NCBI RefSeq assembly: GCF_029893365.1
Contig: NZ_JARXUZ010000001.1
Span: forward strand, 2,914,001 to 2,978,000
DNA: 64,000 bases
Source of the DNA: Cryobacterium sp. CG_9.6
GTDB taxonomy: Bacteria; Actinomycetota; Actinomycetes; Actinomycetales; Microbacteriaceae
Direction of reading: 5' to 3'
Shown here in pieces: positions 1 through 8,256 of this stretch. The position numbers and the translations under genes are program-made. Each line of letters begins with the position of its first letter. The stretch's first letter is position 1. The notes beneath the pieces were generated by a model. That model saw nothing but the letters and a program-made list of their open reading frames with translations. It searched no databases and was not told the DNA's origin.

Positions 1-345
1 GCCATTGAGCTCACGCAGCACGACGCCCTCGCGGCGCACCTCGAAGTTGAACTGCACATCACCGCCGAAGACGTGTCGAACCCGTGGCATGCGGCCTACG
101 CCTCCGCGATCGCGTTCACTGTCGGTGCGGCACTTCCCCTGTTAGCGGTGCTGTTGACCCCGTCGAGCATGCGGATCGCGGCCACCTTCTTCGCCGTCTT
201 CGTGGCCCTCGTCATCACGGGCTGGCTCAGCGCCTATCTCGGCAATAGCCCGAAGCCCCGCGCCATTGCACGCATCGTTATCGGTGGCATTCTCGCCCTC
301 GCGGTAACGTACGTCATCGGCGCCCTCATCGGCGGCACCGTTTAG
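1..345 (+). CDS. VIT1/CCC1-family transporter, C-terminal part (5' end outside window)
   Basis: The reading frame is open from the first base and ends at 345, giving about 114 residues. It starts with a soluble stretch (AIELTQHDALAAHLEVEL), followed by three hydrophobic segments typical of the end of VIT/CCC1 iron or manganese transporters: AAYASAIAFTVGAALPLL, TFFAVFVALVITGWL and a last helix ending GALIGGTV. The family moves divalent metal across the membrane. The N-terminal half is missing because the window begins inside the gene. An internal GTG at 73 could be mistaken for a start, but the frame clearly continues upstream. Confidence 0.8.
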   Translation, partial: AIELTQHDALAAHLEVELHITAEDVSNPWHAAYASAIAFTVGAALPLLAVLLTPSSMRIAATFFAVFVALVITGWLSAYLGNSPKPRAIARIVIGGILALAVTYVIGALIGGTV

Positions 346-348
346 GCT
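343..348 (+). promoter_or_regulatory. -10 box TAGGCT, leaderless start of the DUF3054 gene
   Basis: TAGGCT ends 6 nt before the ATG at 355, so transcription would begin at or near the A of the start codon. No Shine-Dalgarno sequence is visible. The box overlaps the stop codon of the upstream transporter gene. No good -35 hexamer is seen. Confidence 0.5.
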
Positions 349-354
349 AAGCGG

Positions 355-729
355 ATGCTGACACGTCGCTCCACCCTGACCTTCCTCGTCGACGCCCTCC
401 TTGTCCTGCTCTTTGTCATCATTGGGCGGGCCAGCCACAACGAGGGCGTGCTCGGCACCCTCATCACCTACTGGCCGTTCCTCGCCGGACTCGTTCTCGG
501 TTGGCTGGGGCTGCGCGCGTGGCGCAGCCCGCAACGCATCCGCTTCACCGGCCTCGGCATTTGGGTGTCAACGGTCGTGATCGGCCTGCTGCTTCGGGTG
601 GCGAGCGGTCAGGGAGTGCAGCTGAGCTTTATGATCGTGACGACGATTGTGCTCGGGGTGTTCCTGCTCGGCTGGCGAGCCGTCGCTGCCCTCGTGCAGC
701 GCTCGCGGTCACGCGCGCAGACGGTCTGA
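355..729 (+). CDS. DUF3054 family membrane protein
   Basis: This 124-residue protein has four hydrophobic segments (residues ~10-25, 38-55, 70-85, 95-112) and ends in a basic Arg-rich tail. Size, helix count and the early motif VDALLVLLFVIIGRASHNEG match the DUF3054 family of small actinobacterial integral membrane proteins, whose function is unknown. The start at 355 is supported by the TAGGCT box 6 nt upstream. It follows the VIT-like gene after 9 nt. Confidence 0.75.
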   Translation: MLTRRSTLTFLVDALLVLLFVIIGRASHNEGVLGTLITYWPFLAGLVLGWLGLRAWRSPQRIRFTGLGIWVSTVVIGLLLRVASGQGVQLSFMIVTTIVLGVFLLGWRAVAALVQRSRSRAQTV

Positions 730-746
730 GCCACTTCCAGCGTCTT

Positions 747-762
747 ACTTGAATCGTCAAGT
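747..762. promoter_or_regulatory. Inverted-repeat operator upstream of the marR gene
   Basis: ACTTGA-ATCG-TCAAGT is a perfect 6-bp inverted repeat with a 4-nt spacer, extended by T/A-rich flanks. It overlaps the expected -35 region of the MarR-family gene starting at 782. MarR dimers normally bind such palindromes in their own promoters, so autoregulation is the simplest reading (inference). Confidence 0.6.
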
Positions 763-769
763 TAAATGG

Positions 770-775
770 TAGATT
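770..775 (+). promoter_or_regulatory. -10 box TAGATT, leaderless start of marR-like gene
   Basis: TAGATT lies 6 nt before the ATG at 782, and no ribosome-binding site lies between them. Possible -35 hexamers are TTGAAT (749-754, 15-nt spacer) or TTACTT (745-750, 19-nt spacer). Both are covered by the palindrome at 747-762. Confidence 0.5.
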
Positions 776-781
776 GCAGTC

Positions 782-1276
782 ATGCCCGACGCTTCTGCCG
801 CCGAACCCCGCTGGTTGACCGACGATGAGCGCACCGCCTGGTTGCGTCTGATCGCCGTGACCATGCTCTTGCCGAACCGGTTGGAATCAGAACTCAAGCG
901 TGATGCGGGCCTCAGCCACTTTGAGTACTACGTGCTGGCCATGATCTCCGAGAACGTCGCCCGATCGCTCCCCCTCACCGCACTGGCCGCACGCACGAAC
1001 GCGTCGCTATCCCGCCTCTCCCACGTATTGGCCCGCCTCGAACACCAGGGCTTTCTCGCCCGTTCGGCGTCAGCGACGGATGCCCGTGCCTCCGTGGCCA
1101 CCCTCACCGAGACCGGGTGGGCCAAAGTGGTTGCCAGTGCGCCCGGTCACGTCGAGGAGGTGCGATCGGTGGTATTCGACCCGCTCACGGCCGACCAGGT
1201 TGTGCAACTCAGCGACATCTGCTCTCGCATGCTGAGCACCCTCGACCCTGATCACCACCTGCTCGGCCTCGACTGA
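782..1276 (+). CDS. MarR family transcriptional regulator
   Basis: This 164-residue protein has the MarR winged helix-turn-helix layout: N-terminal dimerisation helix, the helices around SLPLTALAARTNASLSRLSH (residues ~60-80, recognition helix) and the wing DARASVATLTETG. The family binds palindromic DNA as a dimer and usually releases it on binding a small phenolic or oxidant ligand. The palindrome at 747-762 in its own promoter suggests autoregulation. No divergent or co-directional partner gene is obvious. The nearest candidate target is the FUSC-type membrane protein at 1589-2692, which is only a guess. Confidence 0.85.
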   Translation: MPDASAAEPRWLTDDERTAWLRLIAVTMLLPNRLESELKRDAGLSHFEYYVLAMISENVARSLPLTALAARTNASLSRLSHVLARLEHQGFLARSASATDARASVATLTETGWAKVVASAPGHVEEVRSVVFDPLTADQVVQLSDICSRMLSTLDPDHHLLGLD

Positions 1277-1309
1277 CGCACGTACGTCGTCGTCGTCGTC
1301 GCGAGAACG

Positions 1310-1471
1310 CTAGTACTCGTCAGCGTCGGGCTCGAGGCCCACTTCACGTTCGTCGGCGTCGAAGCCCTCCTCATCGAGGTCGACAACGGTGAACTCGAGA
1401 TCATCCACCGCCGCTCCCATGTCATCGACAACGCGATCGTCGTCACTCCAGAATGCGTCGTGATCACTCAC
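1310..1471 (-). CDS. Small, very acidic hypothetical protein
   Basis: The encoded protein has 53 residues, starts at GTG and carries a strong Shine-Dalgarno GGAGGAGG 7 nt upstream. The sequence begins VSDHDAFWSDDDRVVDDMG and is dominated by Asp and Glu (about 23 of 53), with no hydrophobic segment. A longer reading from 1540 is possible but ignores the ribosome-binding site. No family is recognised. It lies convergent to the marR-like gene, separated by a short GTC-rich run (about 1285-1300). Confidence 0.6.
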   Translation of the reverse strand: MSDHDAFWSDDDRVVDDMGAAVDDLEFTVVDLDEEGFDADEREVGLEPDADEY

Positions 1472-1588
1472 CGTCGTACCTCCTCCGCCGCGAGCCACCC
1501 TCGCGCGGGCTACGCTACCCCGGCCGTTGCCCGTAGACAAGGGGCTTTTCGGATGTGCAGAACAGTGTGGTGTCGACGACCGAAAAAC

Positions 1589-2692
1589 TCAGAATTGCAG
1601 CGCGCGCAGCTCTCGGCGGCGGGCCCCAGCCTGCACGAGAAGAACAATGACCAAGGCGATTCCGGCGCCGAGGGTGGTCTCAATCACGCGATCGACGAGC
1701 AGCGTGTTCACCGCTACCGGACTCGTGAGATGCACCACGGTGAGTGCCAGCGGGGTGACGAACAGGAGCGCAGCACCGTAGTGGCGCCCAATGAGCATTT
1801 CGGCTCCAAACTGACAGATGGCGATCACCAGAATGAGCACGACCACCGGCGGCCCGGGCAGGAGCACGACAGCGGCGATCACCACACCCACCGCGGTGCC
1901 GATGATGCGATGGAACGCTCGCGATACGGAGTGCGCGGCTCCCGGCGGCGGCAACACGGCCACGACACTCACCACGGCCCAATACGGATGCCCGATGCCG
2001 GCCACCATGGCCAGGCCGCCGGCCACGAGGGCACCCAGCACGTTCTGCAGCACAGAAAACCACACCTGCCGGTCCCGGTAGGCGGTGGGCCGCACGAGAG
2101 CCCCGCGCAACAGGTTCTTGAACAGCGCGTCGGACCGCTCCCCCGCGAGGCGACGGAGCAGCCAGCCCGACATTGTCAGCGCCCACGCGAAACCCGCCGC
2201 GGCCACCGCCACGAAAAAACGCGGCCAGAGCTCCGCCTCCGGAGTGGGCAGCTGCGCCACCACGGCGTAGCCAAAGACGAAGAACACCGGCGTCGCCGGA
2301 AACAGGCCGGCCGTTGACGCCATGACCATGCTGACCGCGAGCACGATGACGAGGCCCACCGTGAGCCCCACGAGCGACGCCTGAACGACCGCCAGCACGA
2401 GACCGCACATGATGAAGGCCAGCATCAGCAGGGCGGCCACCGTGACCGTGCGCATCCGCACTCGGTAGGGTTCGTTGCGACCAAAAAGGGAGGTCATCGC
2501 ACCGAACGCGGCGTAGGCGGCCCAGTCAAGATGGTCCGTGAGCAACAGGATGATCAGCGGCAGTGCCACGGCGAGCGCCGCACGCGATGCCACCTCAAAG
2601 TGAAACGCGCGCAGCGACCGGGCCCACTGGGCGAGGGTCTCCGGGGCCGAGCGCTGCGCGCTGTCGCCGTCCGGAGGCGCAACCGGGTGCAC
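1589..2692 (-). CDS. FUSC family (fusaric acid resistance-like) membrane protein
   Basis: This 367-residue protein begins at GTG just after the pcrA stop codon. It shows two blocks of hydrophobic helices (residues ~35-150 and ~215-355) separated by a cytoplasmic stretch that contains LRRLAGERSDALF, which is the layout of FUSC / aromatic acid exporter-type proteins. These are linked to export of aromatic acids, though most actinobacterial members are uncharacterised. It is co-oriented with pcrA and 2 nt downstream, so it may be read from the same mRNA. Confidence 0.7.
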   Translation of the reverse strand: MHPVAPPDGDSAQRSAPETLAQWARSLRAFHFEVASRAALAVALPLIILLLTDHLDWAAYAAFGAMTSLFGRNEPYRVRMRTVTVAALLMLAFIMCGLVLAVVQASLVGLTVGLVIVLAVSMVMASTAGLFPATPVFFVFGYAVVAQLPTPEAELWPRFFVAVAAAGFAWALTMSGWLLRRLAGERSDALFKNLLRGALVRPTAYRDRQVWFSVLQNVLGALVAGGLAMVAGIGHPYWAVVSVVAVLPPPGAAHSVSRAFHRIIGTAVGVVIAAVVLLPGPPVVVLILVIAICQFGAEMLIGRHYGAALLFVTPLALTVVHLTSPVAVNTLLVDRVIETTLGAGIALVIVLLVQAGARRRELRALQF

Positions 2693-2694
2693 GC

Positions 2695-5160
2695 CTAGAT
2701 CTTCTCGATGGGCGCGATCTTGATCAGCAGCTTCTTTGCCCCTGCGGTGTCGAACTGTACGTGGGCGATGCGCTTGGTACCCTCGCCGGTGACCTGATTC
2801 ACGCGCCCCTCACCAAAGTCATGGTGACGGATGCGGTCGCCCGCGGCCAGCTCCAGGCCACCGTTGTCGCGCACGGTCGCGATCCCATTGGGCCAGGCGG
2901 TCTTCGGCTTGGGAGGGGCCGGCGGAAGACCGGCCTGTTCCTTGCTTCGACCCCCGAAGCCTCCGCCGTAGCCGTCGCGGCGGGCGTTGAGCGCGCGGGG
3001 CTGGGTACCGCCGCGGCTGTTGGCCATGCCCGGGGACTGCTTCCAGTCGATGAGTTCGGCCGGGATCTCCTGCAGGTACCGACTCGGCATCGCCACGTTG
3101 ATGTCACCGAACTGCGCGCGCGTCATGGCGAGGGACAGGTAGAGGCGTTTACGGGCACGGGTGATGCCCACGTAGAAGAGCCGGCGTTCTTCGGCCGGGC
3201 CTCCCGGCTCGTTGGCGGACATCTGGTGCGGCAGCAGCCCCTCCTCGACGCCGGTGAGGAACACCGCGTCGTATTCGAGGCCCTTCGCCGTGTGCAGGGT
3301 CATCAGGGACACGGTTCCCGACACGTCGTCGAGGTCATCGGCGGCCGCCACCAGCGACACCTGGGTGAGAAAGTCCACGAGTCCGCCGTCGGGGTTCTCC
3401 TTGTTGAAGTCCTTGGTCTGGGCCACGAGCTCCTCCACGTTTTCGGCGCGCGCTTCGTCTTGGGGATCCCGGCTCTGGCGCAGCACCGACAGCAGCCCGC
3501 TGCCCTCGAGCAGAAACTCCAGCACCTCGGACACGTTCGACTGACCGGCGGGGTTCTCGGGATCGAGGGTGAGCGCGGCGGAGTCGAGCAGTTCCGACAG
3601 CTGCAGAATGGCGTTCGTCACCTTGGGGCCCAGGCCCAGCGCGCTGCAGTTGCGCATGGCCTGACGGAAGGTGAGGCTGTTGTCCTCGGCAAAGCTGGCG
3701 ATGGCCGTTTCGGTGGCCGGGCCAATCCCGCGCTTGGGAGTGTTGAGAATGCGGCGCAGGGCCAGCTCGTCCACCGGGTTCGCCACCGAGATGAGGTACG
3801 CGAGGGCGTCTTTAATCTCGGCTCGTTCGTAGAACTTGGTTCCACCCACCACCCGGTACGGGGTGGCCGAGCGCACGAGAATTTCTTCCAGCGCGCGGGT
3901 CTGCGCATTGGTGCGGTAGAACACGGCCATGTCACGGTACGCCATGCCGGCCGAGTGCAGCGCCTCGATCTCATCCGACACAAACTGGGCTTCGTCGTGC
4001 CCGGAATACGCGGTGTAGCCGGTGATCTTCTCGCCGTCACCGCCGGCGCTCCACAGTTTCTTCTCCTTGCGGTCGAAGTTGTGGCCAATGACGGCGTTCG
4101 CCGCGCTCAGAATGTTCTGCGTGGAGCGGTAGTTCTGCTCCAGCAAAATCACCTTGGCGCCGGGAAAGTCCTGTTCGAAGCCGCTGATGTTGCGGGTGTC
4201 CGCGCCGCGGAAGGCGTAGATGGACTGGTCGGAGTCACCCACGACGGTAAGCGATGCCCCCGGGATGCCGCCGGTCGCGTCGCGCAGACCACGCACGTGC
4301 ACGCCGTCGCGGTCCATTTCCTCGGCCAGCTCGGAGTTCACCGGGCGGGTGAGCTCGCGAATAAGCGCGTACTGGGCGTGGTTCGTGTCCTGGTACTCGT
4401 CCACGAGCAGATGCCGAAACCGGCGCCGGTAGAGCGCGGCAACCTTAGGGAAGGCCCGGAACAAAAACACGGTCTCGCCGATGAGATCATCGAAGTCCAG
4501 CGCGCTCGCGGCCCGCAGCCGGCTGGTGTACTGCCGAAAGATCTCCACGAACATGACCTCTTGCGGGTCGCTCATGTTGGCGTTGCGGGCGTAGGAGTCG
4601 GCATCCGCTAACTCGTTTTTATACTTGGAGATCTTGGCGGAGGCGTTGCCGGGGGTGAAGCCGAGGGTGTCGGCGTTCAGCGACTTGATGATGCGCTTGA
4701 GCGTCACCTTGGTGTCGGCGGAGTCGTAGATGCTGAAGGTCTTCGACAGGCCTACGCTCTCGGCTTCGCGGCGCAGAATGCGCACGCAGGAGGAGTGGAA
4801 CGTGGAGATCCACATGCCCTCGGAGCCCTGACCCAGAATGGCCTGCACCCGTTCGCGCATTTCGGCGGCAGCCTTGTTCGTGAAGGTGATGGCCAGAATC
4901 TGGCTCGGCCACGCGTCGCGGGTTTCGAGCAGGCTCGCCACGCGGCGGGTGAGCACGCTCGTTTTGCCGGAACCGGCACCGGCAATGATGAGCAGGGCCT
5001 GCCCCCGGAATTCCACGGCCTCGCGCTGCTCGGGGTTGAGCCCATCGAGCAGGGGGCTGGTGCGTTCCGCACCGTCACCGTCGCGCAGCGCGGGGTGGCC
5101 GGGGCCGCCCACGATGATCGGCGTGGACGAAGGCGTGGGGATCGGGGAAGGCGTCGTCAT
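2695..5160 (-). CDS. pcrA: ATP-dependent DNA helicase PcrA/UvrD
   Basis: This superfamily 1A 3'-5' helicase of 821 residues acts in DNA repair and removal of protein roadblocks. Walker A is AGAGSGKT at residues 60-67, the DExx motif appears as VDEYQDTNHAQ, and motif III (VVGDSDQSIYAFRGAD), motif IV (EQNYRST) and motif VI (YVGITRARKRLYL) are present in order. The C terminus (HHDFGEGRVNQVTGEG) is the Tudor-like module that in PcrA contacts RNA polymerase. An extra stretch around RDGVHVRGLRDATGG sits before motif III. A TAGAAT box lies 10 nt before the ATG, implying a very short leader. Confidence 0.97.
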   Translation of the reverse strand: MTTPSPIPTPSSTPIIVGGPGHPALRDGDGAERTSPLLDGLNPEQREAVEFRGQALLIIAGAGSGKTSVLTRRVASLLETRDAWPSQILAITFTNKAAAEMRERVQAILGQGSEGMWISTFHSSCVRILRREAESVGLSKTFSIYDSADTKVTLKRIIKSLNADTLGFTPGNASAKISKYKNELADADSYARNANMSDPQEVMFVEIFRQYTSRLRAASALDFDDLIGETVFLFRAFPKVAALYRRRFRHLLVDEYQDTNHAQYALIRELTRPVNSELAEEMDRDGVHVRGLRDATGGIPGASLTVVGDSDQSIYAFRGADTRNISGFEQDFPGAKVILLEQNYRSTQNILSAANAVIGHNFDRKEKKLWSAGGDGEKITGYTAYSGHDEAQFVSDEIEALHSAGMAYRDMAVFYRTNAQTRALEEILVRSATPYRVVGGTKFYERAEIKDALAYLISVANPVDELALRRILNTPKRGIGPATETAIASFAEDNSLTFRQAMRNCSALGLGPKVTNAILQLSELLDSAALTLDPENPAGQSNVSEVLEFLLEGSGLLSVLRQSRDPQDEARAENVEELVAQTKDFNKENPDGGLVDFLTQVSLVAAADDLDDVSGTVSLMTLHTAKGLEYDAVFLTGVEEGLLPHQMSANEPGGPAEERRLFYVGITRARKRLYLSLAMTRAQFGDINVAMPSRYLQEIPAELIDWKQSPGMANSRGGTQPRALNARRDGYGGGFGGRSKEQAGLPPAPPKPKTAWPNGIATVRDNGGLELAAGDRIRHHDFGEGRVNQVTGEGTKRIAHVQFDTAGAKKLLIKIAPIEKI

Positions 5161-5231
5161 ATCAGTTGTAATTCTAGGCGATGCCCCCGACGCGACGCCG
5201 GAATGGGCGCCTGATGCGTGACGACCCGCGC

Positions 5232-6260
5232 TCAGCCCTGTGCCGCGAGGGGCGTGTCTCGGAGGTGCACGGCGAGGTCCGGATGATCGGCGAACACACC
5301 GTCGATGCCGCTCGCGAGAATCGTGCGGAACTCCTTTTGCCAGTGGCCCCAGTGCGGCGCGTGCCGACCACGCCGCAGGCTTGGCTCCAGAAAACGGTTC
5401 TCGGGCCGCAGGGTCCAGCAGAAAGCGGTCAGCCCCGCCGCATGAACCTCGTCAACCAGGGTCGTGGACCCCACGACGGTACCGGAGGCATCCGTTTTCA
5501 CAATGCGTGACTTGTGCACGCTGACTCCCTGCACCACCCCGGCGAGCGCGGCCAGCCCCGCGGGCGTGAGGTACTGCGTGAAATGGGCGGCCGCCGTGCC
5601 GTGGCGGGCAATTTCATCGTGCGGCTGGCCCTCGTTCTCGAGCAGAAAGACACGGTCACCGCGGATGCCGCGCGCGGCCAGCTGGCTCAGCACCCCGAGC
5701 TCGAAACTCTCCGTCACGAGCCGGCCGTCATTCCACCCGGCGGCCTGTACCTCGGCGGCGAACAGTTCGTCGAGGGGCAGCCCGATCGAGGCGAAGTAGG
5801 TGGCATGTTTAATCTCCGCGACGACCCCGAGCGGACGTCCGGCGCGTGTGCCCGGCGCGGCGTCGGCGGCGTCATCCACCAGCGCAAACACATCACGCAG
5901 ACGGAGCATCGGCTGCGCACCATCGAAAGTGGTGTTGGCCTGCCGCGTCTTCGGCATCCGCTCCCGCGTGCGCAGGGTGCGCAGTTCCTCCCACGTGAAG
6001 TCTTCGGTGAACCAGCCGGTGAGGTGGGCGCCGTCGATGAGTTTTGTGGTGCGGCGACCGGTAAATTCGGGCCGGGAGGCGACATCCGTTGTGCCCGAGA
6101 TCTCATTCTCGTGGCGCACCACCAGCACCCCATCCCGGGTGGCGACGATGTCAGGTTCCACGGCGTCGGCACCAAGCCGAAACGCGAGGTCGTACGCCGC
6201 CCGAGTGTGTTCGGGACGGTAGCCACTGGCCCCGCGATGCCCGATGACCAACGTCTGCAT
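5232..6260 (-). CDS. Glycerophosphodiester phosphodiesterase
   Basis: The 342-residue enzyme hydrolyses glycerophosphodiesters to glycerol-3-phosphate and an alcohol. It opens with the family signature GHRGASGYRPEHT (catalytic His at residue 8), followed by GADAVEPDIVATRDG (metal-binding Glu and Asp) and VRHE (second His). There is no signal peptide, so it is predicted cytosolic. The family is a TIM barrel. A TAGCCT box 6 nt before the ATG supports this start. Confidence 0.92.
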   Translation of the reverse strand: MQTLVIGHRGASGYRPEHTRAAYDLAFRLGADAVEPDIVATRDGVLVVRHENEISGTTDVASRPEFTGRRTTKLIDGAHLTGWFTEDFTWEELRTLRTRERMPKTRQANTTFDGAQPMLRLRDVFALVDDAADAAPGTRAGRPLGVVAEIKHATYFASIGLPLDELFAAEVQAAGWNDGRLVTESFELGVLSQLAARGIRGDRVFLLENEGQPHDEIARHGTAAAHFTQYLTPAGLAALAGVVQGVSVHKSRIVKTDASGTVVGSTTLVDEVHAAGLTAFCWTLRPENRFLEPSLRRGRHAPHWGHWQKEFRTILASGIDGVFADHPDLAVHLRDTPLAAQG

Positions 6261-6266
6261 GACTCA

Positions 6267-6272
6267 AGGCTA
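6267..6272 (-). promoter_or_regulatory. -10 box TAGCCT, leaderless start of GDPD gene
   Basis: On the minus strand TAGCCT is followed by six bases (TGAGTC) and then the ATG at 6260. There is no Shine-Dalgarno motif. It faces the divergent box at 6284-6289, so the two promoters nearly touch. Confidence 0.5.
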
Positions 6273-6283
6273 ACCGCACCTGT

Positions 6284-6289
6284 CAGACT
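6284..6289 (+). promoter_or_regulatory. Possible -10 box CAGACT before GTG start
   Basis: CAGACT sits 6 nt before the GTG at 6296, matching the spacing seen at other leaderless starts in the window. The first base departs from consensus, so this is weaker. Confidence 0.3.
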
Positions 6290-6295
6290 CAGTGC

Positions 6296-6805
6296 GTGAA
6301 CCTAGCCACCGATACCCTCATACCGCCGCGGTACGGCTGGCGTCGCGCGCCGGAACGGCTGTCGATCGGGCTGCTCGTGGTGTGCGTGGGCGTGGGCGCA
6401 ACAAGCCTGTCCAGCACCTACAGCCTGTGGTTTCTGGCAATCGGCCCTCTGCTGCAGGGAATTGGCTGGCTGATGCTGCCCAGCGCGTTGTGGCGTCGTC
6501 TGGTGGTGCTTCTTCCCTGCCTGTTAGCCGGAGTGGTCCTGCTGAGTGGCGTGGAGTTTGTAGGTGCCTTCGCCGTGCTGCTCGCCGGATGGCTGCTGGT
6601 GCGGGGCCGACCCACCCTGACGTATGTCGTTCTGCTGCTGCCCATCGCGGCCAGTGTGGGCGTGAAGATCCTGCTCGGAAACTATGAGCAAAACCTGCTG
6701 GCGCTCGTCATCGGCACGATCGCCACCGTTGCCGGAGCGTGGCTGGCGGCGTGGGGTCAGCTCTTGCTGCACGATCGCGCCACGGCGCGGGTGGTCACAG
6801 CGTAA
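6296..6805 (+). CDS. Hypothetical polytopic membrane protein
   Basis: This 169-residue protein has no recognised family. After a short basic N terminus (PPRYGWRRAPERL) it has five to six hydrophobic segments covering most of the length, for example IGLLVVCVGVGATSL, FLAIGPLLQGIGWLML, LVVLLPCLLAGVVLL and LALVIGTIATVAGAWLA. It is divergent from the phosphodiesterase gene and starts at GTG without a clear ribosome-binding site. No catalytic motif is seen. Confidence 0.7.
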   Translation: MNLATDTLIPPRYGWRRAPERLSIGLLVVCVGVGATSLSSTYSLWFLAIGPLLQGIGWLMLPSALWRRLVVLLPCLLAGVVLLSGVEFVGAFAVLLAGWLLVRGRPTLTYVVLLLPIAASVGVKILLGNYEQNLLALVIGTIATVAGAWLAAWGQLLLHDRATARVVTA

Positions 6806-6909
6806 AGCCGCTGATCCTCAGCACATTCCATGCTGCTTTCGGATAGCTTTAATGCACATCCCCTTCCGGGGCCGCTTACACACAACAGCTGATTGCGAGT
6901 GCTCACCCC

Positions 6910-7683
6910 ATGGCAACCTCCAACCCCGCTTTCTCCCGCAACGCCGCTTTCGGCGCTCCGGGCGCAGTAGCGTCGTCGAAGGCTCTTTCCAACACCGAAC
7001 TTCAGGCGATGTACGACCAGCCTTCGGCCGGCTCGAAGAACACCGATCGCATGACCTACGAAGACACCATCACCAAGACCGGCATCGGCTTCGCCGTGCT
7101 GCTCGTGACGGCCGCCATCGGCTGGATGTTCCCCATCCTTATAATTCCAGGTGTCGTTGCCGGCCTCGTTCTGGGCCTGGTCAACACGTTCAAGAAGGAG
7201 CCGTCCGCTCCGCTCATTCTGCTGTTCGCGGCCGCCCAGGGACTCTTCGTCGGTGGCATCTCGAACATCTTCAACACCCAGTCCGAAGGTATTGTCGTGC
7301 AGGCCGTGCTGGCCACGCTTGTGGTTGTCGGCGTCACCCTGGCCCTGTTCCGCAGCGGCAAGATTCGGGCCTCCAAGAAAGCCACCAAGATCTTCATCAT
7401 CGCCATGGTGGGCTACGGCGTCTTCCAGCTGATTAACCTCGGTCTGGTGGTCTTCACCGGCGCCGACACGATGCGCAGCGGCTGGGTCGGTGTCGCGATC
7501 GGCCTGCTCGCCGTCGTGATGGCCGCCTACTCGCTGGTGCTCGACTTCGACTTCGTGCAGAAGGGCGTCAACAATGGCATCCCGAGCAAGTATGGCTGGA
7601 GCGCCGCGTTCGGCATCATCCTCACCGTTGTCTGGCTCTACATCGAGCTCCTGCGCATCTTCTCTATCCTGCGCGGCGACTAA
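6910..7683 (+). CDS. Bax inhibitor-1/YccA family membrane protein
   Basis: This 257-residue protein has a soluble N-terminal ~55 residues rich in Asn/Ala/Ser and then seven predicted membrane helices. The arrangement, the motif AAQGLFVGGISNIFNTQSEG and the C-terminal YIELLRIFSILRGD match actinobacterial Bax1-I (TMBIM-like) proteins, which in other bacteria act as pH-sensitive calcium leak channels. The substrate here is not proven. It is monocistronic, with a strong terminator 20 nt after the stop. Confidence 0.88.
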   Translation: MATSNPAFSRNAAFGAPGAVASSKALSNTELQAMYDQPSAGSKNTDRMTYEDTITKTGIGFAVLLVTAAIGWMFPILIIPGVVAGLVLGLVNTFKKEPSAPLILLFAAAQGLFVGGISNIFNTQSEGIVVQAVLATLVVVGVTLALFRSGKIRASKKATKIFIIAMVGYGVFQLINLGLVVFTGADTMRSGWVGVAIGLLAVVMAAYSLVLDFDFVQKGVNNGIPSKYGWSAAFGIILTVVWLYIELLRIFSILRGD

Positions 7684-7702
7684 ACCTCGGCGTTGACGCA
7701 TC

Positions 7703-7728
7703 GGCCGGTCCTTCGGGGCCGGCCTTTT
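7703..7728 (+). terminator. Intrinsic terminator after the Bax1-I gene
   Basis: A 9-bp GC stem (GGCCGGTCC with GGGCCGGCC, one G-U pair) closes a TTCG tetraloop and is followed by TTTT. It is a textbook rho-independent terminator. Confidence 0.85.
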
Positions 7729-7787
7729 GTGTGCGCCGGATGCGCCCGTGGTGTCGCGCCGACGACGAACGGTGGTGAAATAGAGGT

Positions 7788-7940
7788 ATGAGCTTCATGG
7801 AACTCCCCGCACTTCTCCTCGCCGAGGGGCCCAGCACGGGCACCGTCGGTTATGTCGTCAGCGCCGTTGTCACCCTGGCGGCTCTCGCCGGCATCGTCTT
7901 CATTGCCCTGCGTCGCTACTTCAAGGCGCCCAAGGACTAG
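7788..7940 (+). CDS. Small single-pass membrane protein
   Basis: This is a 50-residue frame starting ATG at 7788. It encodes a short N terminus (MSFMELPALLLAEGPSTG), one strongly hydrophobic helix (VGYVVSAVVTLAALAGIVFIAL) and a basic end (RRYFKAPKD). The positive-inside rule places the C terminus in the cytoplasm. GAGG lies close upstream. The helix plus conserved-looking basic tail argues for a real gene, but no family is recognised. Confidence 0.6.
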   Translation: MSFMELPALLLAEGPSTGTVGYVVSAVVTLAALAGIVFIALRRYFKAPKD

Positions 7941-7985
7941 CTCGCTCTCGCGCCCTCGCCCTCGCGCGCTGCCTCTGCTGCGGCT

Positions 7986-8199
7986 CGCGGCACTCGTTTG
8001 AGCGCACGGCACTCGTTGCGACACGTGCCACCCGAGCAAACACGTGCCACGCCCGTCACAGGGGCTCAACCAGCGACTGAGGCGCACCCGTGAGTCGGCA
8101 CGACCGCGAGGCCAGCTCGCCCATTCCCGGCTGCGCGGCACTCGTTTGAGCGCACGGCACTCGGGAAAAGGAGTGCCAGCCGCGCAAACACGTGCCACG
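7986..8199. repeat. Two units of a 148-bp-period imperfect tandem repeat
   Basis: The 316-base gap between the small membrane protein and guaA holds no credible gene. A 30-bp block beginning CGCGGCACTCGTTTGAGCGC is identical at 7986-8015 and 8134-8163. A second block, GCAAACACGTGCCACG, is identical at 8036-8051 and 8184-8199. Both pairs are exactly 148 bp apart, so the whole unit is duplicated in tandem with diverged filler. GTGCC/GGCAC words recur throughout. Confidence 0.75.
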
Positions 8200-8256
8200 A
8201 CCGTCACTCGGGCGCGACCAGCAAGTGGTCGCGCCCAGGGGCGCGTCAGCGCGGTG

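Noticed and set aside
2563..4611. 682-codon open frame on the plus strand
   Set aside because: It lies antisense to pcrA, whose motifs are all present. The frame reflects GC-rich codon bias and has no recognisable domain.
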